Shown: positions 22,565-31,619, numbered from the stretch's first letter. The stretch is 35,211 bases of DNA from Ktedonobacterales bacterium (GCA_036557285.1 DATBHW010000067.1:1-35211); one strand, 5' to 3'. The notes: a model not told the origin generated them from the sequence alone. Made by a program: numbers and translations.

Positions 22565-23743
22565 TCATTTGGATACGTTGAACCGGAAATAGATGACATC
22601 GCCATCCTGCACGATATATTCTTTACCTTCCAGGCGCAGCAAACCCTTTTCGCGGGCGGCAGCAAACGACCCGCACGCGACCAGATCGCCATAGCGCACC
22701 ACTTCGGCGCGAATAAAACCGCGCTCAATGTCAGAGTGAATCTTACCCGCCGCCTGGGGGGCTTTCGTGCCGCGCGTAATCGTCCAGGCGCGCACCTCCG
22801 GCTCGCCCGCCGTCAAAAACGAGAGCAGATTCAGCAGCCGATAGCCCGCCTGGATGACGCGATCAGCGCCCAGTTTTGGCAGCCCCAGCGCCTCCAGATA
22901 TTCTGCCGCTTCCTCATCGCTCAGTTCGCTCAATTCGGCCTCCAGACGTGCCGAGACCGCCACTGCCTGCGCCCCCTCGGCTTTCGCGCGCGCGCCTACC
23001 TGCGCTACCGAGCGCAAATCATCGCTGTGCTGGCGCGCGGCTTCCTCGGCATCGATCTCCCCATCCGCAATCGCGGCCAGCAGATCAGCGGCAGCTCCCA
23101 GCGTTTCTTCGCCCACATTGGCGATATAGAGCTGAGGTTTCATGGTCAGCAGAAACAACTCGCGTATCAGGCTCTCATCTTGCGACGCCAGCGTCACGGC
23201 GCGCGCCATCGTGCCTTCATTGAGCGCCGTTTGTAGCTGGCGCAGCGCCTCTAACTCCACCTGATATTTTTTCTCGCCCGATTTTGCCGCCTTGGTGGTG
23301 CGCTCGATGCGCCGCTCCAGCGCGGCCAGATCGGTCAGCGCCAGTTCGGTATCCAGTTCGGCCAGATCGCGCCCGGCGTCTACGCCGCCTAGAGGATGCG
23401 GCGATTGTGGGCTATCAAAACAGCGCACGACGACGGCCAGCGCATCCGCGTTGCGCAGATGCCCCAGGAACTCGGCGCTTAAGCCTTCGCGCCTGTCCAC
23501 CTCGCTGGCCTGCCCAATTCCGGCCACATCAACAAACTCCACCGTCGTATGCGTCACCTTCTTGGGCTGAAAGATCTCGGCCAGCACCCCCAGGCGTTCA
23601 TCGGGTACCTGGACTACGGCCATATTCGCCTGCACCGTACTGGTGGGATACCCACTCACCTGCGCGCCTGCTCTGGTCAGGGCGTTAAAGAGGGAGGTCT
23701 TGCCCGATTGGGGCAGGCCAATAATACCAACTGTCAGGGCCAT
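22565..23743 (-). CDS. ychF: Redox-regulated ATPase YchF (Obg-family P-loop protein)
   Basis: A 392-residue cytoplasmic P-loop NTPase, slightly longer than the usual 363. G1 is GLPQSGKTSLFNAL near residues 9-22; the switch region has FVDVAGIG; the ATP-specifying G4 is degenerate (PQLYIANVGEE, as YchF uses NxxE instead of NKxD). A helical insert is followed by the C-terminal TGS domain (VRAWTITRGTKAPQAAGKIHSDIERGFIRAEVV and the final QDGDVIYFRFNV), diagnostic for YchF. It associates with ribosomes and affects translation fidelity and oxidative stress. The start codon at 23743 fits the family. A possible -10 TATAAT lies on the minus strand at 23811-23816. Confidence 0.93.
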   Translation of the reverse strand: MALTVGIIGLPQSGKTSLFNALTRAGAQVSGYPTSTVQANMAVVQVPDERLGVLAEIFQPKKVTHTTVEFVDVAGIGQASEVDRREGLSAEFLGHLRNADALAVVVRCFDSPQSPHPLGGVDAGRDLAELDTELALTDLAALERRIERTTKAAKSGEKKYQVELEALRQLQTALNEGTMARAVTLASQDESLIRELFLLTMKPQLYIANVGEETLGAAADLLAAIADGEIDAEEAARQHSDDLRSVAQVGARAKAEGAQAVAVSARLEAELSELSDEEAAEYLEALGLPKLGADRVIQAGYRLLNLLSFLTAGEPEVRAWTITRGTKAPQAAGKIHSDIERGFIRAEVVRYGDLVACGSFAAAREKGLLRLEGKEYIVQDGDVIYFRFNVSK

Positions 23744-23810
23744 AGGCGCCTGCTCTTTCTTTTATGATTGCTGAGCGCGCTGCTTTTGTCCTCTCTCGAA
23801 AAGCAGGGGC

Positions 23811-23816
23811 ATTATA
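23811..23816 (-). promoter_or_regulatory. Candidate -10 element of ychF
   Basis: TATAAT on the minus strand, about 67 nt before the ychF start codon. No good -35 at the right distance. Confidence 0.35.
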
Positions 23817-23890
23817 GCACAGAGCGCAGTATTTCTGTCTGGTTCCCACAGGCGCTGGAGTTTCTGCGGGGCGCGTATCCAGGGAATGGG

Positions 23891-24619
23891 CTAGTGGGCA
23901 TGCTCGCGGATCAGCGCCATAAACTCGGCGCGGGTCGCCACGTTCTTGAAGACGCCGCGCATCGCGCTTGTCACCACTTTGCTCCCTGGCTTTTTCACGC
24001 CGCGCATTTGCATGCAGAGATGATCGCCTTCCAGCACCACACCCACTCCGTTTGGCTCCAGCGTCGTCATCACCGTATCAGCGATCTGCGAGGTCAGGCG
24101 CTCCTGAAGCTGCGGGCGGCGAGCCAGAATCTCTACCGCGCGCGCCAGTTTGCTGATGCCCACCACGCGCCCGCGCGGGATATAGCCGACGTGGGCTACG
24201 CCATGAAACGGCAAGAAATGGTGTTCACAGACGGTATAGAAAGGAATGTCTTTGACGATAACCATCTCGGAATGGCCCTCGTCAAAGCTTACCTGCAAGA
24301 CTTCCGCTGGATCGTGCTTCAATCCCGCAAAGAGTTCAGCGTACATCTCCGCGATACGTCGCGGCGTATCGCGCAAGCCCTCGCGGGTGGGGTCTTCGCC
24401 AATCGCTTTGAGCATCATCACGACAGCCGTCTTGATCGCCTCTGCATCAACGGATGGCTCGTGATCCCTGACGCCAGGCGCGTTCTCATGTACACGCCCA
24501 TTGCTCAGGGCTGCTTCATGTGTTTCTGGCACAGCCTCCAATTCCGCTGATGCGCTCAGCATTGACCACTGATCGGGGGACTGGCGCTTTTTGCTGCGCC
24601 GCGATACCTCTTTGCTCAT
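23891..24619 (-). CDS. folE: GTP cyclohydrolase I
   Basis: A 242-residue enzyme converting GTP to dihydroneopterin triphosphate, the first step of folate and pterin synthesis. The core begins at about residue 55; [16 protein letters not shown], then [13 protein letters not shown] (zinc Cys and catalytic His), [28 protein letters not shown] and [15 protein letters not shown] (second zinc Cys) are all intact. A 50-residue N-terminal extension is polar and variable. ATG 24617-24619 is chosen; the frame is open to 24754, but that would place the start almost at the predicted transcription start (near 24738). It could serve folate or, together with the molybdopterin enzyme nearby, only indirectly: Mo cofactor synthesis uses MoaA, not FolE. 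Single gene, divergent from fur. Confidence 0.93.
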   Translation of the reverse strand: MSKEVSRRSKKRQSPDQWSMLSASAELEAVPETHEAALSNGRVHENAPGVRDHEPSVDAEAIKTAVVMMLKAIGEDPTREGLRDTPRRIAEMYAELFAGLKHDPAEVLQVSFDEGHSEMVIVKDIPFYTVCEHHFLPFHGVAHVGYIPRGRVVGISKLARAVEILARRPQLQERLTSQIADTVMTTLEPNGVGVVLEGDHLCMQMRGVKKPGSKVVTSAMRGVFKNVATRAEFMALIREHAH

Positions 24620-24744
24620 AAACACTTTTCGCCTTTTCTCTTCAAGAAATCCATCCTCCCAGCCACCTATCCTTTTCGCGCTGGTTTTCTCATAACCTGA
24701 AAGATCATACGACTTTCTGCTACGGCATTCCAGGGTTGCAAGAT

Positions 24745-24774
24745 ATTGTAGCAAAAGTTAACTATTCTTCTCAA
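24745..24774 (-). promoter_or_regulatory. Promoter of folE
   Basis: Minus-strand TTGAGA (24769-24774), 18-nt spacer, TACAAT (24745-24750). Confidence 0.6.
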
Positions 24775-24820
24775 CTATAGATGTGTTGCCCCGCGCTTCG
24801 GCAGCGCGTCGAAAGTGCGT

Positions 24821-24826
24821 TATAAT
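24821..24826 (+). promoter_or_regulatory. -10 element of the fur-family gene
   Basis: Perfect TATAAT in the fur leader region. The -35 position (TCGGCA) is poor, which may mean activation or a repressor site; no classical Fur box is seen. Confidence 0.4.
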
Positions 24827-24969
24827 GCGGCAAGAGCGTCTCCTTCAGACAAACATCTCATTCTACAGGCCAAAATCGAGGTTCGTCAGGGGCTATGCCG
24901 CATTCCACCACAAGCAACGAAACGCTCCGCCGCCAGGGAGGGACGCGCGAGCGACCAACGGGAGCGAGA

Positions 24970-25431
24970 ATGGCCGAGCCAGGCGAGGCCAAGCGCCCCT
25001 TCCCGAAGGGGCTGCGCCTGACTCCCCAGCGTCAAATGATCCTGAACGTGATTGAGCAGGCCCAGGAGCATCTGAGCGCAGAGATTATCTGCCAGCGCGT
25101 GCAAGAACGCTATCCGTTTGTCAGCCTCTCAACGGTCTATCGCACTCTGGAACGCTTGAAGACGCTGGGATTGGTGCGCGAGGTCCATCTGTTGGGCGAC
25201 CATCGCTTTTATGAATCAGCCGACAGCGGCACGCATCATCACCTGCTCTGTCGCGGCTGTGGCGGCGTCCTCCACGCCGATGATGACCTGCTGGCAGGCT
25301 TGCGCGAGCGGCTTGAGCAGCACTATCATTTCACCCCGCTTTCGCTGGATTTGATCGCCACCGGCTATTGTGGCGAATGCCAATCACAGGCGCAGAGCGT
25401 AGGGAAAGGCTCAGGGGCAAAAAAAGGGTAG
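24970..25431 (+). CDS. Fur family transcriptional regulator (Fur/PerR/Zur type)
   Basis: A 153-residue metal-responsive repressor. The winged helix occupies residues about 15-80 (LTPQRQMILNVIEQAQEHLSAEIICQRV, then VSLSTVYRTLERLKTLGLV). The dimerisation and metal-binding half has GTHHHLLCRGC and GYCGEC, giving two CxxC pairs for the structural zinc, as in Fur and PerR. The HHH cluster marks the sensory site. Whether iron, zinc or peroxide is sensed cannot be decided. ATG 24970 is preferred (GGGAG 6 nt upstream); the frame runs back to ATG 24895, but the extra N-terminus is Arg/Gly-rich and not family-like. The stop codon overlaps the 3' end of the convergent tRNA-Lys gene. Confidence 0.9.
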   Translation: MAEPGEAKRPFPKGLRLTPQRQMILNVIEQAQEHLSAEIICQRVQERYPFVSLSTVYRTLERLKTLGLVREVHLLGDHRFYESADSGTHHHLLCRGCGGVLHADDDLLAGLRERLEQHYHFTPLSLDLIATGYCGECQSQAQSVGKGSGAKKG

Positions 25432-25501
25432 GGGCACCGGGACTCGAACCCGGGACACCTCGCTTAAAAGGCGAGTGCTCTGCCGACTGAGCTATGCCCC
25501 C
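25429..25501 (-). tRNA. tRNA-Lys (anticodon UUU)
   Basis: On the minus strand a complete 73-nt cloverleaf: acceptor GGGGGCA/TGCCCCT (G1-U72 pair) with discriminator A, D-arm GCTC...GAGC, anticodon stem CTCGC/GCGAG with loop CTTTTAA (anticodon TTT), T-arm CCGGG-TTCGAGT-CCCGG. CCA is not encoded. A run of seven T follows a few bases beyond the 3' end, suitable as terminator. A TATAAT at 25514-25519 would start transcription about 6 nt before the mature 5' end. The 3' three bases overlap the fur stop codon. Confidence 0.97.
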
Positions 25502-25513
25502 ACGCCATCCTCT

Positions 25514-25519
25514 ATTATA
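25514..25519 (-). promoter_or_regulatory. -10 element of tRNA-Lys
   Basis: TATAAT on the minus strand, 12 nt upstream of the tRNA 5' end. The -35 match (TTTGTT, 16-nt spacer) is weak. Confidence 0.45.
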
Positions 25520-25558
25520 TCACAGTCCGCAAATCAACAAACATCCCTGGCACATGAC

Positions 25559-25588
25559 TTGCCGCTGTCACCACATGTCAGCTGATAT
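25559..25588 (+). promoter_or_regulatory. Candidate promoter of the 294-aa membrane protein gene
   Basis: TTGCCG (25559-25564), 18-nt spacer, TGATAT (25583-25588), about 30 nt before the ATG at 25624. Confidence 0.35.
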
Positions 25589-25623
25589 ACGCAGTGGCCC
25601 CATGTTCACCAGGAGGTGCGCTC

Positions 25624-26508
25624 ATGGCATACAATCCTACTCCCAATGACCCCTCGGCGCAGGAAGGCGCCTTCTATCCCGACGAACCTCCAACAAACCG
25701 TGCTGACTATCCAACAGATGAGACGCCAACCCGGCAGCGCCCGCGCCCACCACAAAATGTTCCGCCTCCCCAGCCGCCAGGGTATCCCCCCCCTCAGCAG
25801 GAAGGCTATCCACCCGCTCAGCCAGGCAGTTATCCGCCTGCCCCACAGGGGTATCCCCAGCAAACGCAGCCAGCAGCAGTTCCTGCTGGCGCGGCAGGAG
25901 CCGCCACGTTGCTGGGGTCACAGAAGATCTGGGGCGATCTGGCGCAGCTAGGACAGGCGGCAGGAATCGCAGGGGCGCTGCTGGTGATCTTCTTTTTCCT
26001 GCCCTGGTCCTTTACACCCGACATCAGAGCTTCTACCACGCAGATCACCAGCAATTTCCCCACCGTTTCTCATTCAGGGTGGTCAACTGCGGTTGGGATA
26101 CCTCTCCTGGGCGGCACAGTGCAGTTCACGCTTTTTCCGCACCTGTGGTTGGTGCTGCTCTGCGCTCTGGCGCTGATAGCGACTGCTGCGCTGTTGCGGC
26201 TGTACCGGATAGGCGTGCGGCTGGCGGCGATGCTGATTACTGGTCTTTCCCTACTTGCCCTGGTGTTAGAACTGCTTTTTCTGGCCCAGATCAACTCATT
26301 CCAGGGAGCCATCAATGCCCTCGCGGGAGGCAATCTCAATCAGACTCTTTATGGGGTTTCGTGGGGGTTCTGGCTCGCGCTGGTTGCCACGATTGTTGCG
26401 CTGGGGATCGGAGCCTATATGTTGTATCAAGAATACGCGCCGGGGGCGCGCAGAACGCCGCAAGCGCCGCGATTCCCTGAAGGCCAGCAGCCCCATCCAA
26501 TGGCGTAG
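25624..26508 (+). CDS. Hypothetical membrane protein with Pro/Gln/Tyr-rich N-terminus
   Basis: A 294-residue protein. ATG 25624 has AGGAGG 7 nt upstream and is preferred to 25594. Residues 1 to about 95 are low complexity, with tandem GYPP(P/A)Q-type repeats (GYPPPQQ, GYPPAQP, SYPPAPQ), cytoplasmic and disordered. Four transmembrane helices follow: residues about 114-133 (GIAGALLVIFFFLPW), 174-193, 201-222 and 249-270, with an extracytoplasmic loop after the first. The tail is short and polar. No enzymatic motif. This Pro-rich-plus-4TM layout is common among Ktedonobacteria and Actinobacteria proteins of unknown function. Confidence 0.78.
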   Translation: MAYNPTPNDPSAQEGAFYPDEPPTNRADYPTDETPTRQRPRPPQNVPPPQPPGYPPPQQEGYPPAQPGSYPPAPQGYPQQTQPAAVPAGAAGAATLLGSQKIWGDLAQLGQAAGIAGALLVIFFFLPWSFTPDIRASTTQITSNFPTVSHSGWSTAVGIPLLGGTVQFTLFPHLWLVLLCALALIATAALLRLYRIGVRLAAMLITGLSLLALVLELLFLAQINSFQGAINALAGGNLNQTLYGVSWGFWLALVATIVALGIGAYMLYQEYAPGARRTPQAPRFPEGQQPHPMA

Positions 26509-26515
26509 CGTTCGA

Positions 26516-27406
26516 TTATAGGCCGTAGCTCAAGCGCAGCGCCATGCGCGCCGGAAGCCCCGAACGCCAGATTTTGCGCTGGGTCTGCTCCAGCGGATAT
26601 TCGACGCGATAGAACTCGCAGCCGCGCTCGGTATCATAGACCATGAACGCCGCGCGGGGATCGCCGTCACGCGGCTGCCCCACGCTGCCCGGATTCACGA
26701 TGGCTCGATAGCCAGGAGGAAGCACCCACTGTCCCTCTCCGGGCGCAAACATCTCACAGGAGGCCACCGATCCCTCGATCAAGGCTTCCTGCTCCGCCGC
26801 GAGCTGCTCCAGCGTTTCCAGCCCAAGCAAATCTTCCGGCAGGGGACTTCGACTGGACTGCCTCTCACGTCTTATCCGCTGGGCGGCGCTGCCAACGGGG
26901 AGGGCTTGCTCTTCGCGTTGCAGAAAAATGGTGGGGACATGGGTATGGCCCACGATACACAATGGGGTGGAAAAACAGGGGAAGCTCAACGTAGCGATCT
27001 CCTCTGTGGTCAGATATTCCCAAACCGGATTGCGCGGACTTCCATGCGCCAGCGTGCAGGCGCCAATCACCCAACGCTCGGCCAGCCCGGCGAGATAGCG
27101 CAGATGCTGCTGGGTGAGACGCTCGCGGGTCCAATCGGCAGTGACCTGGGCGCTGTCATTGAAGCGTTCTACCGGAAGCACCCCGGCGACCGCCTGATCA
27201 TGATTGCCCGCGATGACCACATCGGTATGGGAGCGCACTATATCAACGCAGCCCGCAGGGTCGGGGCCATAGCCCACCAGATCGCCCAGGCACCACAGGC
27301 CATCGAACGACAGGCCAGAACGCTGAACAATGCGGGCCAATTCCTGGAGAACGGCTTGCAGAGCTTCTTGATTGGCGTGAATATCTGAGATAATCGCATA
27401 GCGCAT
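26516..27406 (-). CDS. Calcineurin-like metallophosphoesterase
   Basis: A 296-residue phosphoesterase with the five metal-site blocks in order: ISDIHAN at residue 6, GDLVGYGPDP, GNHDQAV, AHGS and GHTHVP. NPGSVGQPRDGDPRAAFMVYD closes the fold, as in the YfcE/DUF-type phosphodiesterases. A polar insert of about 60 residues (near ERQSSRSPLPEDLLG) lies between the GHTH block and the C-terminal strands. ATG 27404-27406 directly before MRYAIISDIHAN is the family start; the frame continues to 27466. Substrate unknown. The stop lies 7 nt from the convergent membrane-protein gene. Confidence 0.9.
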   Translation of the reverse strand: MRYAIISDIHANQEALQAVLQELARIVQRSGLSFDGLWCLGDLVGYGPDPAGCVDIVRSHTDVVIAGNHDQAVAGVLPVERFNDSAQVTADWTRERLTQQHLRYLAGLAERWVIGACTLAHGSPRNPVWEYLTTEEIATLSFPCFSTPLCIVGHTHVPTIFLQREEQALPVGSAAQRIRRERQSSRSPLPEDLLGLETLEQLAAEQEALIEGSVASCEMFAPGEGQWVLPPGYRAIVNPGSVGQPRDGDPRAAFMVYDTERGCEFYRVEYPLEQTQRKIWRSGLPARMALRLSYGL

Positions 27407-27581
27407 GCGCAAACCTGCCCCTCTCTCTTCCAAAACACCCAAAGCCACTTGCGGTAGAGGTATCATAGCACAAGGGCTGGTGGAAGGCCAGCCAACTTTT
27501 TACAGCGCCCTGCAAGAAGCCCTCCTCGTGGTGCGCCCATACGCTTGATAGGAGGTGTGATAGGACTTGCAGCAGGAAAAA

Positions 27582-27610
27582 TTGACAACAAGTGACTCAA
27601 ATCGTATACT
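27582..27610 (+). promoter_or_regulatory. Promoter of the dnaK operon with HAIR-like HspR operator
   Basis: Near-consensus promoter: TTGACA (27582-27587), 17-nt spacer, TATACT (27605-27610). The same -35 plus ACTCAA at 27595-27600 form TTGACA-N7-ACTCAA, which fits the HspR box (CTTGAGT-N7-ACTCAAG) with exact 7-nt spacing and a degenerate left half. No CIRCE element (TTAGCACTC-N9-GAGTGCTAA) is visible. Confidence 0.75.
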
Positions 27611-27644
27611 ATCGTCATTAGAAGACTAGAAGCTGCTCCTTCTA

Positions 27645-27664
27645 CCAGCCTGTTTCCAGGCTGG
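27645..27664 (+). promoter_or_regulatory. Stem-loop in the dnaK leader
   Basis: CCAGCCTG pairs with CAGGCTGG around a TTTC loop, about 28 nt after the transcription start and 50 nt before the ATG. It may stabilise the mRNA. It does not cover the ribosome site. Confidence 0.5.
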
Positions 27665-27713
27665 ACGCCCAATAGATACTCTTCCAGAAAACCCATGTGC
27701 AGGAAACAACTGA

Positions 27714-29543
27714 ATGCCAAAAGTAGTAGGTATTGACCTGGGTACGACCAACTCGGTGGTAGCGATCATGGAAGGCAACACGCCGGTCGTGATCCCTAAC
27801 GCCGAGGGCAGCCGCACCACGCCATCGGTGGTCGCTTTCAGCAAAGATGGCGAGCGTCTGGTAGGCCAGATCGCCCGGCGGCAGGCAGTCCTGAACCACG
27901 ACCATACGATCAGTTCGATCAAACGCAAGATGGGGACAAGTGAGGTTGCCTGGGCAGGAGGGCGGCCCTATACGCCCCAGGAAATCTCGGCAATGATCCT
28001 GCAAAAGCTCAAAGCCGACGCGGAAACCTACCTGGGTGAGCCTGTCACCAAAGCAGTCATCACCGTACCCGCTTATTTCAATGACGCGCAGCGCCAGGCA
28101 ACCAAAGATGCTGGCAAAATCGCCGGCCTGGAGGTGCTGCGCATCCTCAATGAGCCGACTGCCGCCAGCCTGGCTTATGGCCTGGAAAACAAAAAGACCG
28201 AGACCATTCTAGTCTGGGATCTGGGCGGAGGTACCTTCGATGTCTCCATTCTGGAAGTTGGTGATGGGGTCTTCGAAGTCAAATCCACTAACGGGGACAC
28301 GCACCTGGGCGGCGATGACTACGATCAGCGCATTGTGGGTTGGATGGTGGAAGAATTTCTCAAAGAGCAGGGTATTAACCTGCGCCGTGATCGGCAGGCG
28401 CTGCAACGCTTAGTGGAGGCGGCTGAAAAGGCCAAGATTGAGCTTTCAACCGTCTATCGGACCACCATTAACCTGCCCTTTATTGCGGCTGATGCCAGCG
28501 GCCCCAAACACCTGGAAATGACCCTCAGCCGCGCCAGATTTGAGGAGATCACCGCCGATCTGACTGATCGCACAACTGGCCCCTTCCGCGCCGCGCTGGC
28601 CGACGCCAGGCTGACCGCGCAGCAGCTTGATGAGGTGGTGCTGGTGGGTGGAGCGACACGTATGCCAGCGATCCACCAGTTGGCGCGCAGGCTAACCGGC
28701 AAAGACCCCCATCAGGGCGTCAACCCCGATGAGGTGGTGGCGGTGGGCGCGGCGATCCAGGCAGCAGTGCTGACCGGCGAGGTGGAGGACGTGGTGCTGC
28801 TGGATGTGACGCCCCTCAGCCTGGGGGTGGAAACGCAGGGCGGCGTGATGCGCAAACTTATCGAGCGCAACACCACCATTCCCACCCGCAAATCAGAAAT
28901 CTTCTCGACGGCTGAAGATAATCAGACCTCGGTTGAAGTGCATGTCTTGCAGGGCGAGCGCGATCTGGCGCAGGACAACAAGCCGTTGGGCCGCTTCCAT
29001 CTCGAAGGAATCCGCCCAGCGCCGCGCGGCGTCCCCAAGATTGAAGTTACCTTTGATATTGACGCGAATGGCATCGTCAGCGTCTCCGCGCGTGACCGCG
29101 CCACTGGTTACGAGCAGCGCGTCACTCTGACGGCCAGCACGAACCTGAGCAAAGAAGAGGTAGAGCGGCTGGTGCGCGAGGCTGAACGCTATGCCCAGGA
29201 GGACCGCCGCCGCCGCGAAGACGTGCAGCTACGCAATTATGCCGACACGCTCATCTACCAGGTTGAGCGCAGCCTGCATGAGTTGGGTGATCGTTTGCCG
29301 ACTGCCGTACACAGCGACGTTGAGCAGGCGATTGCCCGTTTGCGTACAACGCAGGCAGGAAACATGTCTGAAAGTATTCGCCAGGCGGCGAAGGACTTGA
29401 AAAAGACGGCCCAGCGGATGGGCGAGGCTATCTACAGCACAGGCAACGGTCACATGCCAGCAGGCAAGCCGACTGGTGAACGCGCCAGCCGTCAGAGGCC
29501 GAGCCAGGATCATGTTGTTGATGGCGAATTTCGAGAAATCTAA
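27714..29543 (+). CDS. dnaK: Molecular chaperone DnaK (Hsp70)
   Basis: A 609-residue Hsp70. The nucleotide-binding domain has [12 protein letters not shown] at residue 6, [43 protein letters not shown] and [13 protein letters not shown]; the linker [15 protein letters not shown] is intact; the substrate-binding domain follows, and the lid ends in VVDGEFREI. The 24-residue loop typical of proteobacterial DnaK is absent, as in Gram-positive-type proteins. AGGAAAC precedes the ATG. First gene of a dnaK-grpE-dnaJ-hspR operon, a gene order known from Actinobacteria and Chloroflexota. Confidence 0.98.
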   Translation: MPKVVGIDLGTTNSVVAIMEGNTPVVIPNAEGSRTTPSVVAFSKDGERLVGQIARRQAVLNHDHTISSIKRKMGTSEVAWAGGRPYTPQEISAMILQKLKADAETYLGEPVTKAVITVPAYFNDAQRQATKDAGKIAGLEVLRILNEPTAASLAYGLENKKTETILVWDLGGGTFDVSILEVGDGVFEVKSTNGDTHLGGDDYDQRIVGWMVEEFLKEQGINLRRDRQALQRLVEAAEKAKIELSTVYRTTINLPFIAADASGPKHLEMTLSRARFEEITADLTDRTTGPFRAALADARLTAQQLDEVVLVGGATRMPAIHQLARRLTGKDPHQGVNPDEVVAVGAAIQAAVLTGEVEDVVLLDVTPLSLGVETQGGVMRKLIERNTTIPTRKSEIFSTAEDNQTSVEVHVLQGERDLAQDNKPLGRFHLEGIRPAPRGVPKIEVTFDIDANGIVSVSARDRATGYEQRVTLTASTNLSKEEVERLVREAERYAQEDRRRREDVQLRNYADTLIYQVERSLHELGDRLPTAVHSDVEQAIARLRTTQAGNMSESIRQAAKDLKKTAQRMGEAIYSTGNGHMPAGKPTGERASRQRPSQDHVVDGEFREI

Positions 29544-29557
29544 TTCGAGGAAAGATC

Positions 29558-30121
29558 ATGGCAGAACAAGAGACTCAGGCAGAAGAAACCGAAAACCAGC
29601 CAGGCATAGAGGAACTTCAGGAGCGCGTGGCGCAATTGGAGAGCCAGGTTGCCGAGATGGATACCGCGCTCAACACCTCGCGGCAGGAAGCGGCGAATAA
29701 CTGGGATAAGTATATTCGCCAGGTTGCCGAGATGGACAACTTTCGCAAGCGCCAGGAGCGTATGCGCGAAGACCGGGTGAAGCGCTATAAGAAAGAGCTG
29801 CTGGAGAAAGTGGTTGCCGTGATGGATAACCTGGAGCGCGCCCTGAATTACCAGGATTCCATGAACCGCGAGGGTCTGCAACAGGGTCTGCGCATGGTGC
29901 AGTGGCAGCTAAACGAAATCCTGCGCACCGAAGGGCTGACGCCTGTACCCACCGTCGGGCAGCGTTTCGACCCTCATATTCACGAGGCGGTAGAAACCGT
30001 TGAAGACAGCGATCAGCCGGAAGGGATGGTCGTCGAGGAGATTCAGAAGGGCTATATGATGGGCGAGGACATGCTCCGTCCTGCCCGTGTCAAAGTCAGC
30101 GCCAGCCGCAACGAGGGCTAA
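29558..30121 (+). CDS. grpE: Nucleotide exchange factor GrpE
   Basis: A 187-residue DnaK nucleotide exchange factor. An acidic N-terminus leads to a long coiled coil (ELQERVAQLESQVAEMDTALN) and the conserved dimer and DnaK-contact part: YIRQVAEMDNFRKRQERMRED, VVAVMDNLERALN, PTVGQRFDPHIHEAV, then VVEEIQKGYMMGEDMLRPARVKVS. GAGGAAAG precedes the ATG. It starts 14 nt after the dnaK stop. Confidence 0.97.
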   Translation: MAEQETQAEETENQPGIEELQERVAQLESQVAEMDTALNTSRQEAANNWDKYIRQVAEMDNFRKRQERMREDRVKRYKKELLEKVVAVMDNLERALNYQDSMNREGLQQGLRMVQWQLNEILRTEGLTPVPTVGQRFDPHIHEAVETVEDSDQPEGMVVEEIQKGYMMGEDMLRPARVKVSASRNEG

Positions 30122-30161
30122 TCCCTCAGGTCAGCTTACCTTTGGGCTGAGGAAGGCTCAC

Positions 30162-31190
30162 ATGGAGTACAAGGACTATTATAAGGTGCTTGGGGTCGAG
30201 CGCAAAGCCAGCCAGGATGAGATTAAAAAAGCATTCCGCAAGCTGGCGCGCAGACACCATCCCGATGTCAATCCTGGAGATAAAAAAGCTGAAATGCGCT
30301 TCAAAGAAATCAACGAGGCGTATGAAGTCCTCTCTGACCCTGAGAAGCGCCATAAATACGATACGCTTGGCCCCAACTGGCAAGAGCAATTTGGCGCGCC
30401 TGCCGGAACCGGACCGTTCGGGCGCACCAGCCGGGGCGGGAGCCGGGGCGGGGGTATCCCGTTTGATTTTGACACGGACCCGACGCATTTCTCCGATTTT
30501 TTCGAGACGCTTTTCGGGCGGGCTGGCTCGCGCACCGGGCGTACCTCCACCACCACAACCGCCGATCAACTTCGCCAACGGCAGGGAGATAACATCGAGC
30601 AGCCAGTGGAGGTCTCTTTACAGGAAGCGTACAGCGGCGGCGCGCGCAAGTTTGTTGTGCAATCGCCTGAAGTCTGTGGCACGTGCCTGGGCATTGGGGA
30701 AGTCAACGGCAAAACCTGCCCGACCTGCCAGGGCCAGGGCCAGACTACCCGCACCAAGCATATCGAGGTGCGCATTCCGCCAGGCGTTGATAACGGCTCC
30801 AGAGTGCGTGTAGCCGGAGAAGGGCAGCCGGGCATTGGCGGCGGGCCGCGTGGCGATCTCTTCCTGGTGATTAGCATCCGCCCCGACCCGAACTTTGAGC
30901 GAAGGGGCGATGATCTGGTGACAGAAATCCCCGTCGATCTGACTACCGCCATGCTTGGTGGTGAAGCTCCCGTAGCGACGCCGGATGGCAAACGACTTTT
31001 ATTGACGATCCCGCCAGAGACTCAGAACGGCCAGGAGTTCCGCCTGACCGGCAAGGGTATGCCTAACCTGCGCTCTGGCCTGCGGGGAAACCTCTACGCG
31101 CGCGTGCGGGTGATGCTGCCAACCAGATTAACGCCCCACGAGAAAGAACTTTTCGCCGAGCTGGCGCGCGGGCGAGGCGCCAGAAGTTAG
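30162..31190 (+). CDS. dnaJ: DnaJ-family chaperone with reduced zinc domain
   Basis: A 342-residue Hsp40. J domain residues 1-70 carry HPD at 33-35. A Gly/Phe-rich region holds GSRGGG. The zinc region has only two CxxCxGxG motifs (C172/C175 and C186/C189, about 10 residues apart) instead of four, so only one zinc site remains. The C-terminal substrate domains are complete (RIPPGVDNGSRVRVAGEGQPG, GDLFLVISIRPDPNFERRGDDLV, RLTGKGMPNLRSGLRGNLYARV). ATG 30162 has GAGGAAGG upstream and is the correct J-domain start. It lies 40 nt downstream of grpE. The layout is between DnaJ and the zinc-less CbpA type. Confidence 0.95.
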   Translation: MEYKDYYKVLGVERKASQDEIKKAFRKLARRHHPDVNPGDKKAEMRFKEINEAYEVLSDPEKRHKYDTLGPNWQEQFGAPAGTGPFGRTSRGGSRGGGIPFDFDTDPTHFSDFFETLFGRAGSRTGRTSTTTTADQLRQRQGDNIEQPVEVSLQEAYSGGARKFVVQSPEVCGTCLGIGEVNGKTCPTCQGQGQTTRTKHIEVRIPPGVDNGSRVRVAGEGQPGIGGGPRGDLFLVISIRPDPNFERRGDDLVTEIPVDLTTAMLGGEAPVATPDGKRLLLTIPPETQNGQEFRLTGKGMPNLRSGLRGNLYARVRVMLPTRLTPHEKELFAELARGRGARS

Positions 31191-31279
31191 GTCGCGCCAG
31201 CCCTGGGACCATTGTACCGGAGTATGTCGAAAAGGCCAAATGACGTTACACCAGGCTGCGCAACGAAGAAAGGTTGTAC

Positions 31280-31619
31280 ATGGAAGAGAAAGCTGGCGAG
31301 GGCGCGTGGTATATCATTAGCGTGGCCGCCCAGAAAGCAAACGTCCATGAACAAACCCTGCGTCACTATGAACGTTTAGGGCTGATTACCCCTGCGCGCA
31401 AGGGTTCCAGCCCGCATAGCCCACGTCTGTTCTCTGACCGGGATATAGAGCGCGTTTTGCACATTCGACGGCTGATGCAAGACCTTGGCGTCAATCTGGC
31501 CGGTGTGGAAGCGATCCTGCATATGCGTGACCGTATGGAGCAGATGCAGGCCGAGATGGACTTCGAGCTAGGGCGCATGCGCCAGGAGTACGAGAGCGAG
31601 ACCCGCCGCCTCAAGCAAA

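Larger units (their letters stand above)
24620..24969. other. Divergent regulatory region between folE and fur
   Basis: 350 bp with no separate gene. It holds the folE promoter, a fur -10 element and the long leaders of both genes. The fur frame is open back to ATG 24895, and the folE frame to 24754. Confidence 0.5.

Noticed and set aside
27560-27714. CIRCE element for HrcA upstream of dnaK
   Set aside because: No TTAGCACTC-N9-GAGTGCTAA pattern; a HAIR-like site and hspR explain regulation instead.
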